50,734 nucleotides of DNA from Novacetimonas hansenii JCM 7643 (GTDB lineage: Bacteria; Pseudomonadota; Alphaproteobacteria; Acetobacterales; Acetobacteraceae), in contig NZ_BANE01000067.1 in the NCBI RefSeq assembly GCF_000964405.1, positions 1-50,734 of the forward strand, read 5' to 3'. The position numbers and the translations under genes are program-made. Below, piece by piece: positions 17,756 to 28,470 of the stretch; position 1 is the first letter of the stretch, and every line of letters starts with the position of its first letter. The notes beneath the pieces are model-generated. The model made no database searches and was not told the origin of the DNA. It saw nothing but the letters and a program-made list of their open reading frames with translations.

Positions 17756-18463
17756 TCAGCATGATGGCTGCTCCGCATTCTTGGGGGTAAGTGGGGCCGG
17801 GGGGCAAGCCACGGATTGGGATTGGGATTGGGATCGGCTTCTGGGCGGGGGTGCCGACATACCGGCCAGCGCGCGCACCGTGCCAAACGCGGCACGATGA
17901 TGTGGCGTAATCCCCACGGCGCACAGCGCCGCGCGATGGGCCGCGGTGCCATAACCGGCATTACGTTCCCAGCCATAGCCGGGCCAGCGTACCGACAGGC
18001 GTTCCATCAGGCGGTCACGGATGACCTTCGCCACGATGGAGGCCGCCGCGATCGACAGGCTTTTTGAATCCCCGCCCACCACGCATTGCGTGGCGCAGCC
18101 GAAATCCGGCGTGGCATTGCCATCAACCAGCACAAGGTCGGGACGTTGGGGCAGGCGCGCGACCGCGCGCTGCATCGCGATATGGGCGGCACGCAGGATA
18201 TTGTGGCGTTCGATTTCCGTGACGGAGGCCGCAGCCACGCCAATCAGGACAGAAGGCAGCGCCCGAAGCTCGGCAAAGGCACGCAGACGCGCGGCGGGCC
18301 GAAGTTTCTTGGAGTCGTCAAGGCGGGAAGCCAGGTCGTCGGGCACGCCGTGCATGAACATGACGGCGGCGGCCACGACAGGGCCCGCAAGCGGGCCGCG
18401 ACCGACCTCGTCCACGCCCGCGACCCTGCCGCCATGTGCCTTCTCGCGTGTGTAATCTGGCAT
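17756..18463 (-). CDS. rnhB: Ribonuclease HII
   Basis: RNase HII cuts RNA in RNA-DNA hybrids and removes single ribonucleotides from DNA. The family motifs are present: [27 protein letters not shown] and SIVAKVIRD, with the catalytic acids in place. ATG 18463 is chosen because GAAGGGG lies 5-6 bases upstream; ATG 18484 would add seven residues. The protein is 235 residues. The last 30 or so residues are an added tail rich in Pro, Arg, Ser and Gln (SRSQSQSQS), encoded by a hexanucleotide repeat, and not part of the catalytic domain. rnhB is followed at once by ccrM, an arrangement seen in other alphaproteobacteria. Confidence 0.95.
   Translation of the reverse strand: MPDYTREKAHGGRVAGVDEVGRGPLAGPVVAAAVMFMHGVPDDLASRLDDSKKLRPAARLRAFAELRALPSVLIGVAAASVTEIERHNILRAAHIAMQRAVARLPQRPDLVLVDGNATPDFGCATQCVVGGDSKSLSIAAASIVAKVIRDRLMERLSVRWPGYGWERNAGYGTAAHRAALCAVGITPHHRAAFGTVRALAGMSAPPPRSRSQSQSQSVACPPAPLTPKNAEQPSC
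17813..17836. repeat. Hexanucleotide tandem repeat in the rnhB 3' end
   Basis: GGATTG occurs three times in a row (17813-17830), followed by GGATCG (17831-17836). On the coding strand this encodes the Ser-Gln repeats of the RNase HII tail. Six-base units keep the frame, so copy number can change without disrupting the gene. Confidence 0.8.
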
Positions 18464-18475
18464 CCACCCCTTCCC

Positions 18476-18613
18476 GACTCGCATGCGAACCGTGCTGCCA
18501 CAGCCCGATTCGCATGCGAATTCCGTTCTGAAAGGATGAAAACCATTTTTAAGTACTGTTGCGCAAGATGCTCTGGAATCAACGAGTCCCTTAAAATGAA
18601 AAAAAAGCGACTC
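18476..18613. promoter_or_regulatory. Cluster of five GANTC (CcrM) sites before rnhB-ccrM
   Basis: GANTC occurs at 18476-18480 (GACTC), 18507-18511 (GATTC), 18576-18580 (GAATC), 18584-18588 (GAGTC) and 18609-18613 (GACTC). That is five sites in 138 bases, where chance predicts about 0.5 at this base composition. In Caulobacter the ccrM promoter and leader carry GANTC sites whose methylation state affects expression. The region here is the only large gap upstream of rnhB-ccrM. Confidence 0.6.
18479..18521. promoter_or_regulatory. Paired palindromes upstream of rnhB
   Basis: TCGCATGCGAA occurs at 18479-18489 and again at 18510-18520, 31 bases apart (about three DNA turns). The second is the centre of a perfect 14-bp palindrome, ATTCGCATGCGAAT (18508-18521). 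The arrangement suits a dimeric regulator bound to one DNA face. No regulator is identified. Confidence 0.45.
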
Positions 18614-18624
18614 GACAGCTTCCC

Positions 18625-18927
18625 TCAGCTTTTGCGGCGGGGGACAAACAGCAGCGCAAGCAGCGTCCCGATGGCTGCGGCGATACCCAGCGACGTCAGC
18701 GGGCGTTCGCGCACGAACGTCACGGCTTTTTCAAGCTTCCCCTCGGTTTCTTCATACAGCTCGGCGAATTCCTGCCGCGCCATGCCGGACAGTTGATCGA
18801 CCTTGCCTTCCGCCTGCAGGCCCGCATCCCCCGTCAGGCCACCCACGGCGTCCTTGACGCGGCCGATGCCCTGTTCCACCAGGCCTTCTGCCTTGTTTTC
18901 AAGTGCTTCACTCTTGTTATCGGCCAT
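18625..18927 (-). CDS. CsbD-like stress protein with C-terminal membrane anchor
   Basis: The 100-residue protein has a CsbD-like N-terminal part ([39 protein letters not shown], about 10-52). A helical linker follows, then a C-terminal hydrophobic helix ([18 protein letters not shown]) ending in RRKS, as in YqjD/ElaB-type tail-anchored proteins. The ATG at 18927 has AGGAG eight bases upstream; longer in-frame extensions are not supported. CsbD proteins are typical general stress genes of unknown mechanism. A GGAAC-N16-CGTT box upstream fits EcfG control. It reads left toward rnhB. Confidence 0.85.
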   Translation of the reverse strand: MADNKSEALENKAEGLVEQGIGRVKDAVGGLTGDAGLQAEGKVDQLSGMARQEFAELYEETEGKLEKAVTFVRERPLTSLGIAAAIGTLLALLFVPRRKS

Positions 18928-18969
18928 CTTCAATGCTCCTGCATCCTTAGTGGTGTGTTTCCAAGATTC

Positions 18970-18994
18970 AACGCATCGCCCGAAAGCACGTTCC
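18970..18994 (-). promoter_or_regulatory. EcfG-type (general stress response) promoter for the CsbD-like gene
   Basis: On the minus strand GGAAC (18990-18994) is followed after exactly 16 bases by CGTT (18970-18973). This matches the alphaproteobacterial EcfG consensus GGAAC-N16/17-CGTT in every fixed position. The -10 lies about 43 bases before the CsbD start codon. A stress-type gene downstream supports it. Confidence 0.75.
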
Positions 18995-19022
18995 CTTGGG
19001 CTGTTGCCTATCTTGCACCATA

Positions 19023-20504
19023 ATGCGTTCAATGCCGACCGCCATGCCGACGACCCAGCCCCCACCTTCCTATGCGATCCCGCCATCGCGGCGGCGTATC
19101 GTCGCGATGATCGTCGCCAGCACATTGTTCATGGAACAGATGGATGGCACGGTCCTGACGACCGCGCTGCCGACCATGGCGCGCACCTTTGGCGTCGATG
19201 TGGCACAGACCGCCGTCGCCCTGACGTCCTACATGCTCAGCCTTGCGATCTTCATTCCCGCCTCCGGCCCGGTCGCGGACCGTTTCGGCGGCCGGCGCGT
19301 CCTGCAATCGGCGATTGTCGTCTTCATGGCGGGCTCCCTCCTGTGCAGCATGGCGCCGGGGCTGTGGTCGCTTGCCGCCGCACGCATGCTGCAGGGCATG
19401 GGCGGGGCGATGATGGTGCCGGTGGGACGGCTGGTCATCTTGCAGAATGTTCCGAAATCCGCGCTGATCGGGGCAATGTTCTGGATGATGCTGCCCGCGA
19501 CGCTTGGGCCGATGATCGGGCCTGTGGTCGGTGGCGTGCTGACGACCTACCTGTCATGGCGCTGGATCTTCTATATCAACATCCCCGTCGGGCTGGCGGC
19601 CATCGTACTGACACACATCTTCATCCCGCAGATCCGCGCACCTGAAATCATCCCCTTCGACATGCGCGGCATCATGCTGTCGGGTGTCGGGCTGGCTGCG
19701 CTGATGCTTGGGGTGGAACTGTCAAGCCATGGGCAGGTCTCCCTGCCCGGGATGGCTGGCCTGTGCGTGGTCGGAATCGCGGGGCTTGTGGCCTATGCCC
19801 GCCATGCGCGCCATGTGGCGCATCCCGTGCTGGACCTGTCACTGTGGCGGGTTACGACATTTCGCGTGTCGATCTGCGCGGGGATGTTCACCCGCCTTGC
19901 GACCGGGGCGATCGGCTTCCTGCTCCCCTCCTTCCTTCAGCTCGAATTCGGCCTCAGCGCGGCGCGCAGCGGTATGCTCACCTTTGTCGCTCCTGTTGGC
20001 GCGCTGCTTGTGCGGGTGCTGGCGGTGCGGGTGTATCGCCGGTGGGGGTTTCGCAACATTCTGGCGTTCAATGCCTGGGTCCTGCCCGCCACGTGCTGCT
20101 TCCTTGCCATGGTCGGCGCGCAATGGCCATTATGGATACTTGTGGTGACGATGCTGCTGCTGGGCATGTCGCAGGCGTTGCAGTTCACGGGATACAACAC
20201 CATCGCCTATGCCGACATGCCCACCGAACGCATGAGCGCGGCGACAAGCTTTTATTCCACTGCCCAGCAGATGAGCCTGTCGCTGGGGATATGTGTCTCG
20301 GCAGGTGTGCTGTCACTCAGCCGCATGGCATTTTCCCCTGCCGGGGCGGCCGACGCCACCGCTGCGACCTTCAGCGCGGCATTCATGACGATGGGGGTCC
20401 TTGCGGCGCCGGCGTCGCTGCTGCTGGCGCGCCTGTCGCCGCGCGCCGGGGCGGAAATCAGCGGACATACACACGAAATGGGGCAACCTGCCCCCAAAGT
20501 ATAA
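19023..20504 (+). CDS. DHA2-family MFS efflux transporter
   Basis: The protein (493 residues from this start) is a 14-helix inner-membrane drug/proton antiporter. Helix 1 carries MEQMDGTVLTTALPTMA, the DHA2 D1 motif, and the loop after helix 2 carries PVADRFGGRRV, the MFS motif A. It resembles EmrB/MdtD-type exporters but has no adaptor gene beside it. Possible starts are 19023, 19032 and 19044; none has a clear ribosome site. An upstream TTG at 18996 would place the start against the divergent EcfG-type box and is less likely. It precedes the RND operon by 188 bases, so it may be a separate unit. Confidence 0.9.
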   Translation: MRSMPTAMPTTQPPPSYAIPPSRRRIVAMIVASTLFMEQMDGTVLTTALPTMARTFGVDVAQTAVALTSYMLSLAIFIPASGPVADRFGGRRVLQSAIVVFMAGSLLCSMAPGLWSLAAARMLQGMGGAMMVPVGRLVILQNVPKSALIGAMFWMMLPATLGPMIGPVVGGVLTTYLSWRWIFYINIPVGLAAIVLTHIFIPQIRAPEIIPFDMRGIMLSGVGLAALMLGVELSSHGQVSLPGMAGLCVVGIAGLVAYARHARHVAHPVLDLSLWRVTTFRVSICAGMFTRLATGAIGFLLPSFLQLEFGLSAARSGMLTFVAPVGALLVRVLAVRVYRRWGFRNILAFNAWVLPATCCFLAMVGAQWPLWILVVTMLLLGMSQALQFTGYNTIAYADMPTERMSAATSFYSTAQQMSLSLGICVSAGVLSLSRMAFSPAGAADATAATFSAAFMTMGVLAAPASLLLARLSPRAGAEISGHTHEMGQPAPKV

Positions 20505-20515
20505 CAAAAATTAAA

Positions 20516-20543
20516 TCGACACTGAAACATTCGCCTTTATAAC
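20516..20543 (+). promoter_or_regulatory. Candidate sigma-70 promoter of the RND efflux operon
   Basis: TCGACA (20516-20521) and TATAAC (20538-20543) are separated by 16 bases. Each matches the consensus at five of six positions. It lies in the A/T-rich gap about 150 bases before the adaptor gene. Confidence 0.5.
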
Positions 20544-20692
20544 GAAAAGACCCTTAATCGAGACGTTACATTCCAATACTTTATGCCCCTGTCATTTCAA
20601 AGTTACCTTCTTCAAGCCCGTGCCGGTGGGCTGGCAAGCCACCAGCCACCTGATCAACGTGACGCAACCTGCGGTGGAAAACTGACCTGAAC

Positions 20693-21919
20693 ATGGATAC
20701 CCCGAACCAGTCCCCGTCATCCCCGTCCCCCACGAACCGCAGGCCCACTCCCCCGCCCCGGCGCAGGCGCCTGCTTGTATGGGGCGGTATCGGGGTGCTT
20801 GGCGTCATGCTCGGGGTTGCGTTCCTGCGCCCCCATGGCGGCGGCGGGAAAAAGCATAACGCGAACAACGCCCCACAACCCGTGGCCGTCGCAACCGTAC
20901 ATGCGGGCGACATGCCCTTCGTGCTGACGGAACTCGGGACGGTCGTGCCCATCACCAACGTGACGGTGCAGTCGCGCATCGACGGCTACCTGATGAAAGT
21001 CCTGTTTACCGAGGGGCAACATGTCCACAAGGGCGACCTGCTCGCGCTGATCGACACGCGCCCTTATGACGTGCTTTTGGCCCAATATGAGGGGCAGCTC
21101 GCACAGGATGAGGCGCTGTTGCAGAAGGCGCGGGTGGACAATGCACGTTACCAGACCCTGATCCGGCAAAACAGCGTGGCCGCCATGACGGCAAAGGACC
21201 AGCAGTTCCTGGTCGAACAGTACGAAGGCACGGTCAAATCCGACCAGGCGCAGGTGGATAACGAAAAACTCCAGATCGCATACTGCCACATCATCGCGCC
21301 GGTGGATGGCAGGGTGGGTATCCGCCAGGTCGATGCGGGCAACTATATCACGGCGGGCCAGACAAACGGCCTGGTCATCCTGACGCAGATGCAGCCGATT
21401 TCCGTTATCTTTACCCTGCCTGAAAACGATATCGGCCCGGTGGCCCAGCGCCTGCATGAAGGCACGGCGCTGGCGGTGGAGGCATGGGACAGCAGCAACC
21501 AGCACAAGATCGCCGACGGGCAGGTCAGTGTGCTTGACAGCCAGATCGACACCTCGACCGGGACGGTGCGCATGCGCGCCATCTTCCCCAACAACGAAGA
21601 AACGCTGTTCCCCAACCAGTTCGTCAATGCGCACCTGATGGTCATGACGGAACATGGCGTACTGCTGGTGCCGACCAATGCATTGCAGACCGGCCCCAAC
21701 GGGCAGTTCGTGTATGTCGTAAAAGAAGACCACACCGTCGATGTCCGCGATGTAAAGACCGGCCATGCCAATGACAGCATGACGGTCGTGACGTCCGGCC
21801 TGAAGGATGGCGAAACCGTCGTGACTGATGGCGTCGATCACCTGCGCAGCGGCATAAAGGTCAGCATTCCGGCCGAAACCCCCGCCACCGCCGCCACGCC
21901 CGCGTCAAAACAGGGATGA
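20693..21919 (+). CDS. mdtA: RND efflux periplasmic adaptor (MdtA-like)
   Basis: The 408-residue membrane fusion protein bridges the RND pumps and the outer membrane channel. A Pro/Arg-rich cytoplasmic head is followed by a membrane helix ([19 protein letters not shown], about 24-42). Then come the lipoyl half ([20 protein letters not shown]), an alpha-hairpin with Gln/Ala-rich helices, the second lipoyl half ([20 protein letters not shown]) and beta-barrel domains ([17 protein letters not shown]). There is no lipobox Cys, so it is anchored by its helix. Length equals MdtA (about 415). The ribosome site is poor. It begins the operon with the two pump genes and an outer membrane factor. Confidence 0.92.
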   Translation: MDTPNQSPSSPSPTNRRPTPPPRRRRLLVWGGIGVLGVMLGVAFLRPHGGGGKKHNANNAPQPVAVATVHAGDMPFVLTELGTVVPITNVTVQSRIDGYLMKVLFTEGQHVHKGDLLALIDTRPYDVLLAQYEGQLAQDEALLQKARVDNARYQTLIRQNSVAAMTAKDQQFLVEQYEGTVKSDQAQVDNEKLQIAYCHIIAPVDGRVGIRQVDAGNYITAGQTNGLVILTQMQPISVIFTLPENDIGPVAQRLHEGTALAVEAWDSSNQHKIADGQVSVLDSQIDTSTGTVRMRAIFPNNEETLFPNQFVNAHLMVMTEHGVLLVPTNALQTGPNGQFVYVVKEDHTVDVRDVKTGHANDSMTVVTSGLKDGETVVTDGVDHLRSGIKVSIPAETPATAATPASKQG

Positions 21920-21992
21920 TCCTGCCCGCGCCCATGGCCCGAACCGCCATGTCCCCGCCGCCCATCGCCCCGCCCCTGACGGAGACGCCCGC

Positions 21993-24900
21993 GTGAATCC
22001 CTCCCGCCTGTTTATCCAGCGCCCGGTCGCGACCACGCTGCTCATGCTCGCCATCATGCTGGCGGGCATGCTGGGCTATCACTTCCTGCCTGTCTCTGCC
22101 CTGCCAGAGGTCGAATATCCGACCATCACGGTACAGACCTTCTATCCGGGGGCGAGCCCCGATGTGATGGCCACATCGGTTACAGCGCCGCTGGAGACAC
22201 AGTTCGGGGAAATGTCGGGACTGGACCAGATGACATCGCAGTCATCCGGGGGGGCCTCGGTCATCACGCTGCGCTTTGGCCTGACGATGACGATGGACAT
22301 CGCGGAACAGGAGGTTCAGGCGTCGATCAACCAGGCCAATTCCCTGCTGCCGACCGACCTGCCCGCCCCCCCCGTCTATGCCAAGGTCAATCCCGCAGAT
22401 ACCCCCGTCCTGACGCTGGGCATCACGTCAAAGACGATGCCCCTGACGGAAGTGGAGGATTATATCGACACCCGTCTGGCGCAGAAGATCAGCCAGATTT
22501 CGGGGGTCGGGCTTGTCACCCTGTCGGGTGGCAACCGCAAGGCGATCCGTGTGCGGGTCAATATCCCGAAACTGACGTCGTTCGGCATTGACCTCGATAC
22601 GCTGCGCACGACGATCGGCAATGTGAACGTCAATTCCCCCACCGGCACATTCGATGGGCCGCAGCGCGCGACAACCCTGCGCATCGACGGGCAGATCGCG
22701 GGCGTGGATGAACTCCTTAACCAGGTCATCGCCTATCAGAACAGCGGGCCGGTGCGCATCCGCGATGTCGCAAGCGTGGTGATCGGGCCGGAGAACACGG
22801 AACTTGCGGCATGGGCGAACAAGACACCCGCCCTTGTTCTCAATGTGCAGCGCCAGCCTGGCGCGAACGTCATCTCCGTTGTGGATAACATCAAATACGC
22901 CCTGCCCCACCTGCAGCAATCCCTGCCGCCGGGCATCACCATCACGCCGCTGACGGACCGCACCACGACGATCCGCGCCTCGGTGGAGGATGTGGAGTTC
23001 GAACTCGGGCTTGCGCTGTTCCTTGTGGTGGGGGTGATCTTCATCTTCCTGCGCAACGTGCCCGCGACCATCATTCCCAGCCTGTCTGTACCGCTGTCAC
23101 TGGTGGGAACGCTGGCGGCGATGTACCTGCTGGGCTTTTCGCTCGACAACCTCTCGCTGATGGCGCTGACGATCGCGACCGGCTTTGTCGTGGATGACGC
23201 CATCGTCATGATCGAAAACATCGCCCGCTACATCGAAATGGGCGATGACCGTATGACCGCCGCGCTGAAGGGCGCGGGGGAAATCGGTTTTACCATCATC
23301 TCGCTGACCGTGTCGCTGATTGCGGTGCTGATCCCGCTGCTGTTCATGGGCGATGTGGTGGGACGCCTGTTCCACGAATTTGCGGTCACGCTGGCAGTCA
23401 CCATCATCCTGTCGGCCGTGGTGTCACTGACGCTTGTGCCGATGATGTGTGCGCGCCTGCTGTCGGAAAAGCAGGAAAACCGCAAGGAAGCCGCATGGGC
23501 GATGCATGTGGAACGCGCGATGGTCGCCACCATCGCCGCCTATGGCCGTGCCCTTGACGTCGTGCTGCGCCATCAGCGGCTGATGCTTGGGGTTTTTGTC
23601 GTGACGCTCGGCCTGACCGGGGTACTTGCGGTCGTCATCCCCAAGGGCTTCTTCCCCACGCAGGATACCGGCGTCATCCAGGGCATTTCCGTGATGGCGC
23701 AATCCACATCGTTCGACGCGATGAAGCAGCACCAGCAGGAACTGGCCGCGCGTATCCTGAGCGATCCTGACGTGACCAGCCTGTCGTCGTTCGTGGGCGT
23801 GGACGGGCAGAACGTGACCCTGAACCAGGGGCGTTTCCTGATCAACCTGCGCCCGCAGGACAAACGCAGCGACAACGCCAGCACCATCGCCAGCCGGATC
23901 CAGCGTGAAACCGCGGACATCGCGGGCGCCAGCCTGTATCTGCAACCTGTGCAGGACCTGTCGCTCGACACGTCCGTGGCGGCGACGCAGTACCAGTTCC
24001 TGCTGGAAAATCCCGATTACAACCAGTTTACAAGCTGGGTGCCGAAATTCCTCGATCGCCTGCGCAAGGAACCCGCCCTGTCGGATGTGACGTCCGATCT
24101 GCAGGCGGCGGGGCTGGTTGCGCATGTCACGCTGGACCGTACCACGGGCGCACGATATTCCATCACGCCGCAGACGATCGACAATGTGCTGTATGACTCA
24201 TTCGGTCAGCGCCAGATTTCCACCATCTTCACGCAGTCGAACCAGTATCGCGTGATTCTGGAGGCCGATCCCCGGTTCCAGACCAGCCTGACATCGCTGG
24301 ATCAGATGTATCTGCCGGGCATCAGCGGCAATTCGGGCGAAAGCACGTCCGGGCCGACGCGTTCGCCCACATCGGGCCTGGTGCCGCTGGCGTCCGTCAC
24401 CTCCGTCACGCAGGATACGGCTCCGCTGCTGATCACGCATGTGGGGCAGTTCCCGGCAACCACGATCTCCTTCAATGTCACGCCAGGCTATTCCCTGGGC
24501 AGCGCCACGAACGCGATCGAAAAGGCGGAGCATGACATCCACCTGCCCTCCACCTTCCAGACATCGTTCCAGGGCACGGCGGCGGCATTCCGCAACTCCC
24601 TGTCGAACGAGGCATGGCTGGTACTGGCCGCACTGGCGGCGGTCTATATCGTGCTGGGCATCCTGTATGAAAGCTTCATCCACCCGATCACCATCCTGTC
24701 CACCCTGCCCTCGGCCGGGATCGGTGCGCTGCTGGCGCTGCTGGTCACGGGATCGGGCCTGGACATCATGGGGATCATCGGGCTGGTGCTGCTGATCGGC
24801 ATCGTCAAGAAAAACGCGATCATGATGATCGATTTCGCGCTGGAGGCCGAACGGATCGAGGGGATGTCCCCCCTGCATTCGATCCGCCATGCGGCGCTGT

Positions 24901-25169
24901 TGCGTTTCCGCCCCATCCTGATGACGACGCTGGCGGCGATGCTGGGTGCAATCCCGATGGTGATCGGCACCGGCACCGGGTCCGAACTGCGTCGCCCGCT
25001 GGGTATCGCGATTGTCGGCGGCCTGCTGGTCAGCCAGTTGCTGACGCTGTTTACCACGCCGGTCATCTACCTGTTCATGGACCGCATCAGCCTGCGCCTG
25101 CGCAGGCGTTTCTCCATGGATGAAGACACAGCGCCACGCACCACCGACCCGACGCAGGCGCCCTCGTGA
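21993..25169 (+). CDS. mdtB: RND multidrug efflux permease (MdtB-like)
   Basis: This 1058-residue proton-driven trimeric pump has the usual 12 helices and two large periplasmic loops. Key residues are visible: the paired Asp of helix 4 ([14 protein letters not shown]), the helix 10 Lys ([15 protein letters not shown]) and the start [17 protein letters not shown]. The GTG start is supported by GGAG eight bases upstream. In E. coli MdtB forms heterotrimers with MdtC and exports bile salts, novobiocin and related compounds. It follows the adaptor by 73 bases and overlaps mdtC by 4 bases. A small Ser/Thr/Pro-rich insert ([17 protein letters not shown], about 778-794) lies in the distal periplasmic region. 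Confidence 0.94.
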   Translation: MNPSRLFIQRPVATTLLMLAIMLAGMLGYHFLPVSALPEVEYPTITVQTFYPGASPDVMATSVTAPLETQFGEMSGLDQMTSQSSGGASVITLRFGLTMTMDIAEQEVQASINQANSLLPTDLPAPPVYAKVNPADTPVLTLGITSKTMPLTEVEDYIDTRLAQKISQISGVGLVTLSGGNRKAIRVRVNIPKLTSFGIDLDTLRTTIGNVNVNSPTGTFDGPQRATTLRIDGQIAGVDELLNQVIAYQNSGPVRIRDVASVVIGPENTELAAWANKTPALVLNVQRQPGANVISVVDNIKYALPHLQQSLPPGITITPLTDRTTTIRASVEDVEFELGLALFLVVGVIFIFLRNVPATIIPSLSVPLSLVGTLAAMYLLGFSLDNLSLMALTIATGFVVDDAIVMIENIARYIEMGDDRMTAALKGAGEIGFTIISLTVSLIAVLIPLLFMGDVVGRLFHEFAVTLAVTIILSAVVSLTLVPMMCARLLSEKQENRKEAAWAMHVERAMVATIAAYGRALDVVLRHQRLMLGVFVVTLGLTGVLAVVIPKGFFPTQDTGVIQGISVMAQSTSFDAMKQHQQELAARILSDPDVTSLSSFVGVDGQNVTLNQGRFLINLRPQDKRSDNASTIASRIQRETADIAGASLYLQPVQDLSLDTSVAATQYQFLLENPDYNQFTSWVPKFLDRLRKEPALSDVTSDLQAAGLVAHVTLDRTTGARYSITPQTIDNVLYDSFGQRQISTIFTQSNQYRVILEADPRFQTSLTSLDQMYLPGISGNSGESTSGPTRSPTSGLVPLASVTSVTQDTAPLLITHVGQFPATTISFNVTPGYSLGSATNAIEKAEHDIHLPSTFQTSFQGTAAAFRNSLSNEAWLVLAALAAVYIVLGILYESFIHPITILSTLPSAGIGALLALLVTGSGLDIMGIIGLVLLIGIVKKNAIMMIDFALEAERIEGMSPLHSIRHAALLRFRPILMTTLAAMLGAIPMVIGTGTGSELRRPLGIAIVGGLLVSQLLTLFTTPVIYLFMDRISLRLRRRFSMDEDTAPRTTDPTQAPS

Positions 25170-28100
25170 ATCCGATTGCCCTGTTCGTCAGGCGGCCGGT
25201 CGCCACGACCCTGCTGACGGTTGCCCTGCTGATTGGCGGGGTCATCGGGTATATGACATTGCCTGTGGCCGACCTGCCGAACGTGGATTTCCCTGTCATC
25301 CAGGTACAGGCGCGCCAGCCAGGCGGCACGCCGGAGGAAATTGCAAGTTCGGTCGCAGCCCCGCTGGAGCGTCACCTCGGGCAGATCGCGGACCTGACGG
25401 AGATGACCTCGCAATCCTCCGCCAATCAGGCACGCATCACGTTGCAGTTCGCGTTGTCGCGCGACATCAACGGCGCGGCCCGCGACGTCGAAGCCGCGTT
25501 GCAGGCGGCGCATGCTGACCTGCCGACCTCGTTGCGGCAGAATCCCAGCTATTTCAAGGCCAACCCCAACGGCGCACCGATCATGATCCTTGCGCTGACA
25601 TCGAACACACGCACGGCGCCACAGCTTTACGACCTTGCCTCCAACGTCCTGCAACAGCACCTGTCGCAGATCAGCGGCGTGGGAGAGGTCGAGGTCGGCG
25701 GAAGTTCGCTGCCTGCGGTGCGGGTGGAGATGAATCCGCTTGCGTTATACAAATTCGGCATCGGGTTCGAGGACGTGCGTGCGGCGCTGGCATCGGCCAA
25801 TGCGCACACGCCCAAGGGGTTCATCGACCATGGCAATTACCGCTATACCCTTTCAACCAACGATCAGGTGCATAATGCGCAGGCCTATCGCGACCTGATC
25901 GTCGCCTATCACGACAGCCGCCCCGTGCGCTTGGCGGATGTGGCCTATGTCGTGGATGGGGTGGAGGACGTGCGCAACGCGGGGTACGTCAACCGGCAGC
26001 ATGCGGTACTGGCGATCATCTATGCGCAGGCCGGGGCGAACATCATCCGCACCAACGACCAGATCCGCGCGGAAATCCCCGCCCTGCGCACGGCCCTGCC
26101 TGCCGATGTCGGTCTGGCGAACCTGATGGACCGTTCGACCACCATCCGCGCGGCGCTGGAGGATACGCAGTTCACGCTGGTCCTGTCTGTCGTGCTGGTG
26201 GTGCTGGTGGTGCTGGTCTTCCTGCGGTCGTGGCGCATCACCATCGTGCCTGCGATTGTCGTGCCCACCTCCATCATCGCAACGTTCGCGGCGATGAAAT
26301 TCCTTGGCTACTCGCTCGATAATCTCTCGCTCATGGCGCTGACGGTCTCCACAGGGTTTGTGGTGGATGACGCGATCGTGGTGGTGGAAAACATCAGTCG
26401 CCATCTGGAGGCTGGCATGGGCCGGATGCAGGCCACCCTGCTGGGCGCGCGCGAGGTCGCATTCACGGTCATATCGATCACGGTATCACTGATCGCCGTG
26501 TTCCTGCCGATCCTGCTGCTGGATGGGGTGGCGGGGCGCCTGTTCCATGAATTTGCGATGACCATGTCGGTGACGATCGTGATTTCCATGATCCTGTCCC
26601 TGACACTGACCCCCATGATCACGGCGCGCGTGCTGTCGCGGGAGGGGGAAAAGCCCCCTACAACCGGCATTCTGGGCCGCATATCGAACCTGCTGGAACG
26701 TGGCCTGGTCGGGTTGCAGCAATTTTATGCCCGTACGCTTGATATTGCGCTGGCCCATCGGCGGCTGACGGTCATGTCGCTGCCGCTGACGATCATGCTG
26801 ATGGCGGCCTTGTTCATGAAAATGCCCAAGGGCCTGTTCCCCGATTCCGATACAGGGATGCTGATGGGACGCCTGATGGGGGATCAGTCGATTTCGTTCC
26901 AGGCGATGCAGGGCAAGATCGATACGGTACAACAAGCGATCATGGCCGATCGCGACGTCTCCCGCGTTATGGGGTTCATGGGGGGGCGTGGTTCATCCAA
27001 CCAGGCCAACCTGTTCGTGATGCTCAAGGACAAGTCCGAACGCAACGATCCGCCGGCGACGACCATCGCGCGCATCAACCATCGCCTGCGCAACATGGTG
27101 GGGGCACGTTTCTATGCCACCGCACCGGGCACCCTGCGTATCGGGGGACGCCAGAGCAACGCGGCCTACCAATATTCGCTTCAGTCAGATTCATCAGCCG
27201 ACCTGTATGAATGGACGCCCCGGCTGGTCACGGCGCTGCAACGCCATCACGAACTGATGGACATCTCCTCCGATGTGCAGCAGGGCGGCGACGCGCTGGA
27301 GGTTTCGATTGACCGTGACACCTCCAGCCGCGTCAACATCACGCCGCAGTTGATCTCCAACACGCTGTATGACGCCTATGGCCAGCGTGCGGCCTCGGTC
27401 ATCTATAACCCGCTCAACCAATATCGCGTCGTGATGGAGGTCCAGCCACGCTTTTGGCAGGATCCCACGACGCTCAAGCAGGTATGGGTCAGTGTCGCGG
27501 GCGGCAGTGCCGGTGGCGGGACCGTATCGAACACCATCCGTGTCAGCAGCAGTACCAGCACGACCCAATCCACACTGAGTTCGCAGTCCTTTCGCAACCA
27601 GATCGCCAACAGGCTGGCGGGGGGCAGCAGCACGTCATCGGGTTCCGCGGTGTCCACGAATTCGGAAACGATGGTGCCCCTGACATTGGTTTCGACGCCA
27701 AAGCCGGTGCTGACCGCGCTGAGTGTCAATCATCAGGGACAGTCGGTCGCGACCACCGTTTCGTTCAACCTCACCAACGGCACATCGCTCAGCCAGGCGG
27801 TGCAGATCATGCAGGAGGAAATGGTCCGCCTGCACATGCCCGCCAATATCCAGGGCAGCTTTGCCGGGAATGCGGCGCAGTTCCAGAAATCGGTCAATAA
27901 TGAACCGCTGCTGATTCTTGCGGCGCTGGCGGCCGTCTATATGACGCTGGGCATCCTGTATGAAAGCTATGTCCATCCCTTTACCATCCTGTCCACCCTG
28001 CCATCGGCGGGCGTGGGCGCGCTGCTGGCGCTGCAGATGTTCGGGGAGGAGTTTTCGCTGATTGCGATGATCGGGGTGATCCTGCTGATCGGAATCGTCA

Positions 28101-28465
28101 AGAAAAACGCCATCATGCTGGTGGATTTCGCCATCACGGCAGAGCGCGAAGACGCAATGTCACCCCATGATGCGATCCGTACAGCCTGCCTGATGCGCTT
28201 TCGCCCCATCATGATGACCACGTTCGCCGCCGCCCTTGGCGCGCTGCCGCTGATCTTTGGCCATGGATACGGGTCCGAACTGCGTCGGCCACTGGGCATT
28301 GCCATCGTGGGCGGCCTGCTCGTCAGTCAGGCCCTGACGCTCTACACCACGCCAGTTGTCTATCTTTACCTTGACCGCCTTGGCGCATCATGCCGGGACC
28401 GTTATCGTCGTCTGACTTCCGGCATTTCCACATCGCGGCCCAACCTTTCCAAACAGGATTCCTGA
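25166..28465 (+). CDS. mdtC: RND multidrug efflux permease (MdtC-like)
   Basis: The second pump subunit has 1099 residues, 60-70 more than E. coli MdtC. It has the [20 protein letters not shown] start, the [14 protein letters not shown] proton-relay motif and the [14 protein letters not shown] helix 10 motif. The extra length is largely a Ser/Thr/Gly-rich stretch at about 780-840 ([20 protein letters not shown] to [12 protein letters not shown]) in the second periplasmic loop, near the predicted docking domain. The GTG start overlaps the mdtB stop (GTGA), so expression is coupled. It likely assembles with MdtB, MdtA and the following outer membrane factor. Confidence 0.94.
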   Translation: MNPIALFVRRPVATTLLTVALLIGGVIGYMTLPVADLPNVDFPVIQVQARQPGGTPEEIASSVAAPLERHLGQIADLTEMTSQSSANQARITLQFALSRDINGAARDVEAALQAAHADLPTSLRQNPSYFKANPNGAPIMILALTSNTRTAPQLYDLASNVLQQHLSQISGVGEVEVGGSSLPAVRVEMNPLALYKFGIGFEDVRAALASANAHTPKGFIDHGNYRYTLSTNDQVHNAQAYRDLIVAYHDSRPVRLADVAYVVDGVEDVRNAGYVNRQHAVLAIIYAQAGANIIRTNDQIRAEIPALRTALPADVGLANLMDRSTTIRAALEDTQFTLVLSVVLVVLVVLVFLRSWRITIVPAIVVPTSIIATFAAMKFLGYSLDNLSLMALTVSTGFVVDDAIVVVENISRHLEAGMGRMQATLLGAREVAFTVISITVSLIAVFLPILLLDGVAGRLFHEFAMTMSVTIVISMILSLTLTPMITARVLSREGEKPPTTGILGRISNLLERGLVGLQQFYARTLDIALAHRRLTVMSLPLTIMLMAALFMKMPKGLFPDSDTGMLMGRLMGDQSISFQAMQGKIDTVQQAIMADRDVSRVMGFMGGRGSSNQANLFVMLKDKSERNDPPATTIARINHRLRNMVGARFYATAPGTLRIGGRQSNAAYQYSLQSDSSADLYEWTPRLVTALQRHHELMDISSDVQQGGDALEVSIDRDTSSRVNITPQLISNTLYDAYGQRAASVIYNPLNQYRVVMEVQPRFWQDPTTLKQVWVSVAGGSAGGGTVSNTIRVSSSTSTTQSTLSSQSFRNQIANRLAGGSSTSSGSAVSTNSETMVPLTLVSTPKPVLTALSVNHQGQSVATTVSFNLTNGTSLSQAVQIMQEEMVRLHMPANIQGSFAGNAAQFQKSVNNEPLLILAALAAVYMTLGILYESYVHPFTILSTLPSAGVGALLALQMFGEEFSLIAMIGVILLIGIVKKNAIMLVDFAITAEREDAMSPHDAIRTACLMRFRPIMMTTFAAALGALPLIFGHGYGSELRRPLGIAIVGGLLVSQALTLYTTPVVYLYLDRLGASCRDRYRRLTSGISTSRPNLSKQDS

Positions 28466-28470
28466 CCCGG

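Noticed and set aside
17749-17976. 76-residue N-terminal extension of CcrM
   Set aside because: It overlaps the rnhB 3' end in another frame and includes the repeat-coded NPNPNP stretch; CcrM proteins start near the GDC motif.
15363-18463. Restriction-modification or defence island
   Set aside because: Two methyltransferases are present but no endonuclease, helicase or toxin; CcrM is a housekeeping solitary enzyme.
18485-18624. Full CtrA box before rnhB-ccrM
   Set aside because: TTAA occurs at 18549-18552 and 18591-18594, but never with a second TTAA after 7 bases; only a degenerate half-match was seen.
20590-20685. Possible gene remnant upstream of mdtA (frame reading FKPVPVGWQATSHLINVTQ then a stop)
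   Set aside because: It looks peptide-like but has no start, no recognised family and lies in a promoter region; too short to support.
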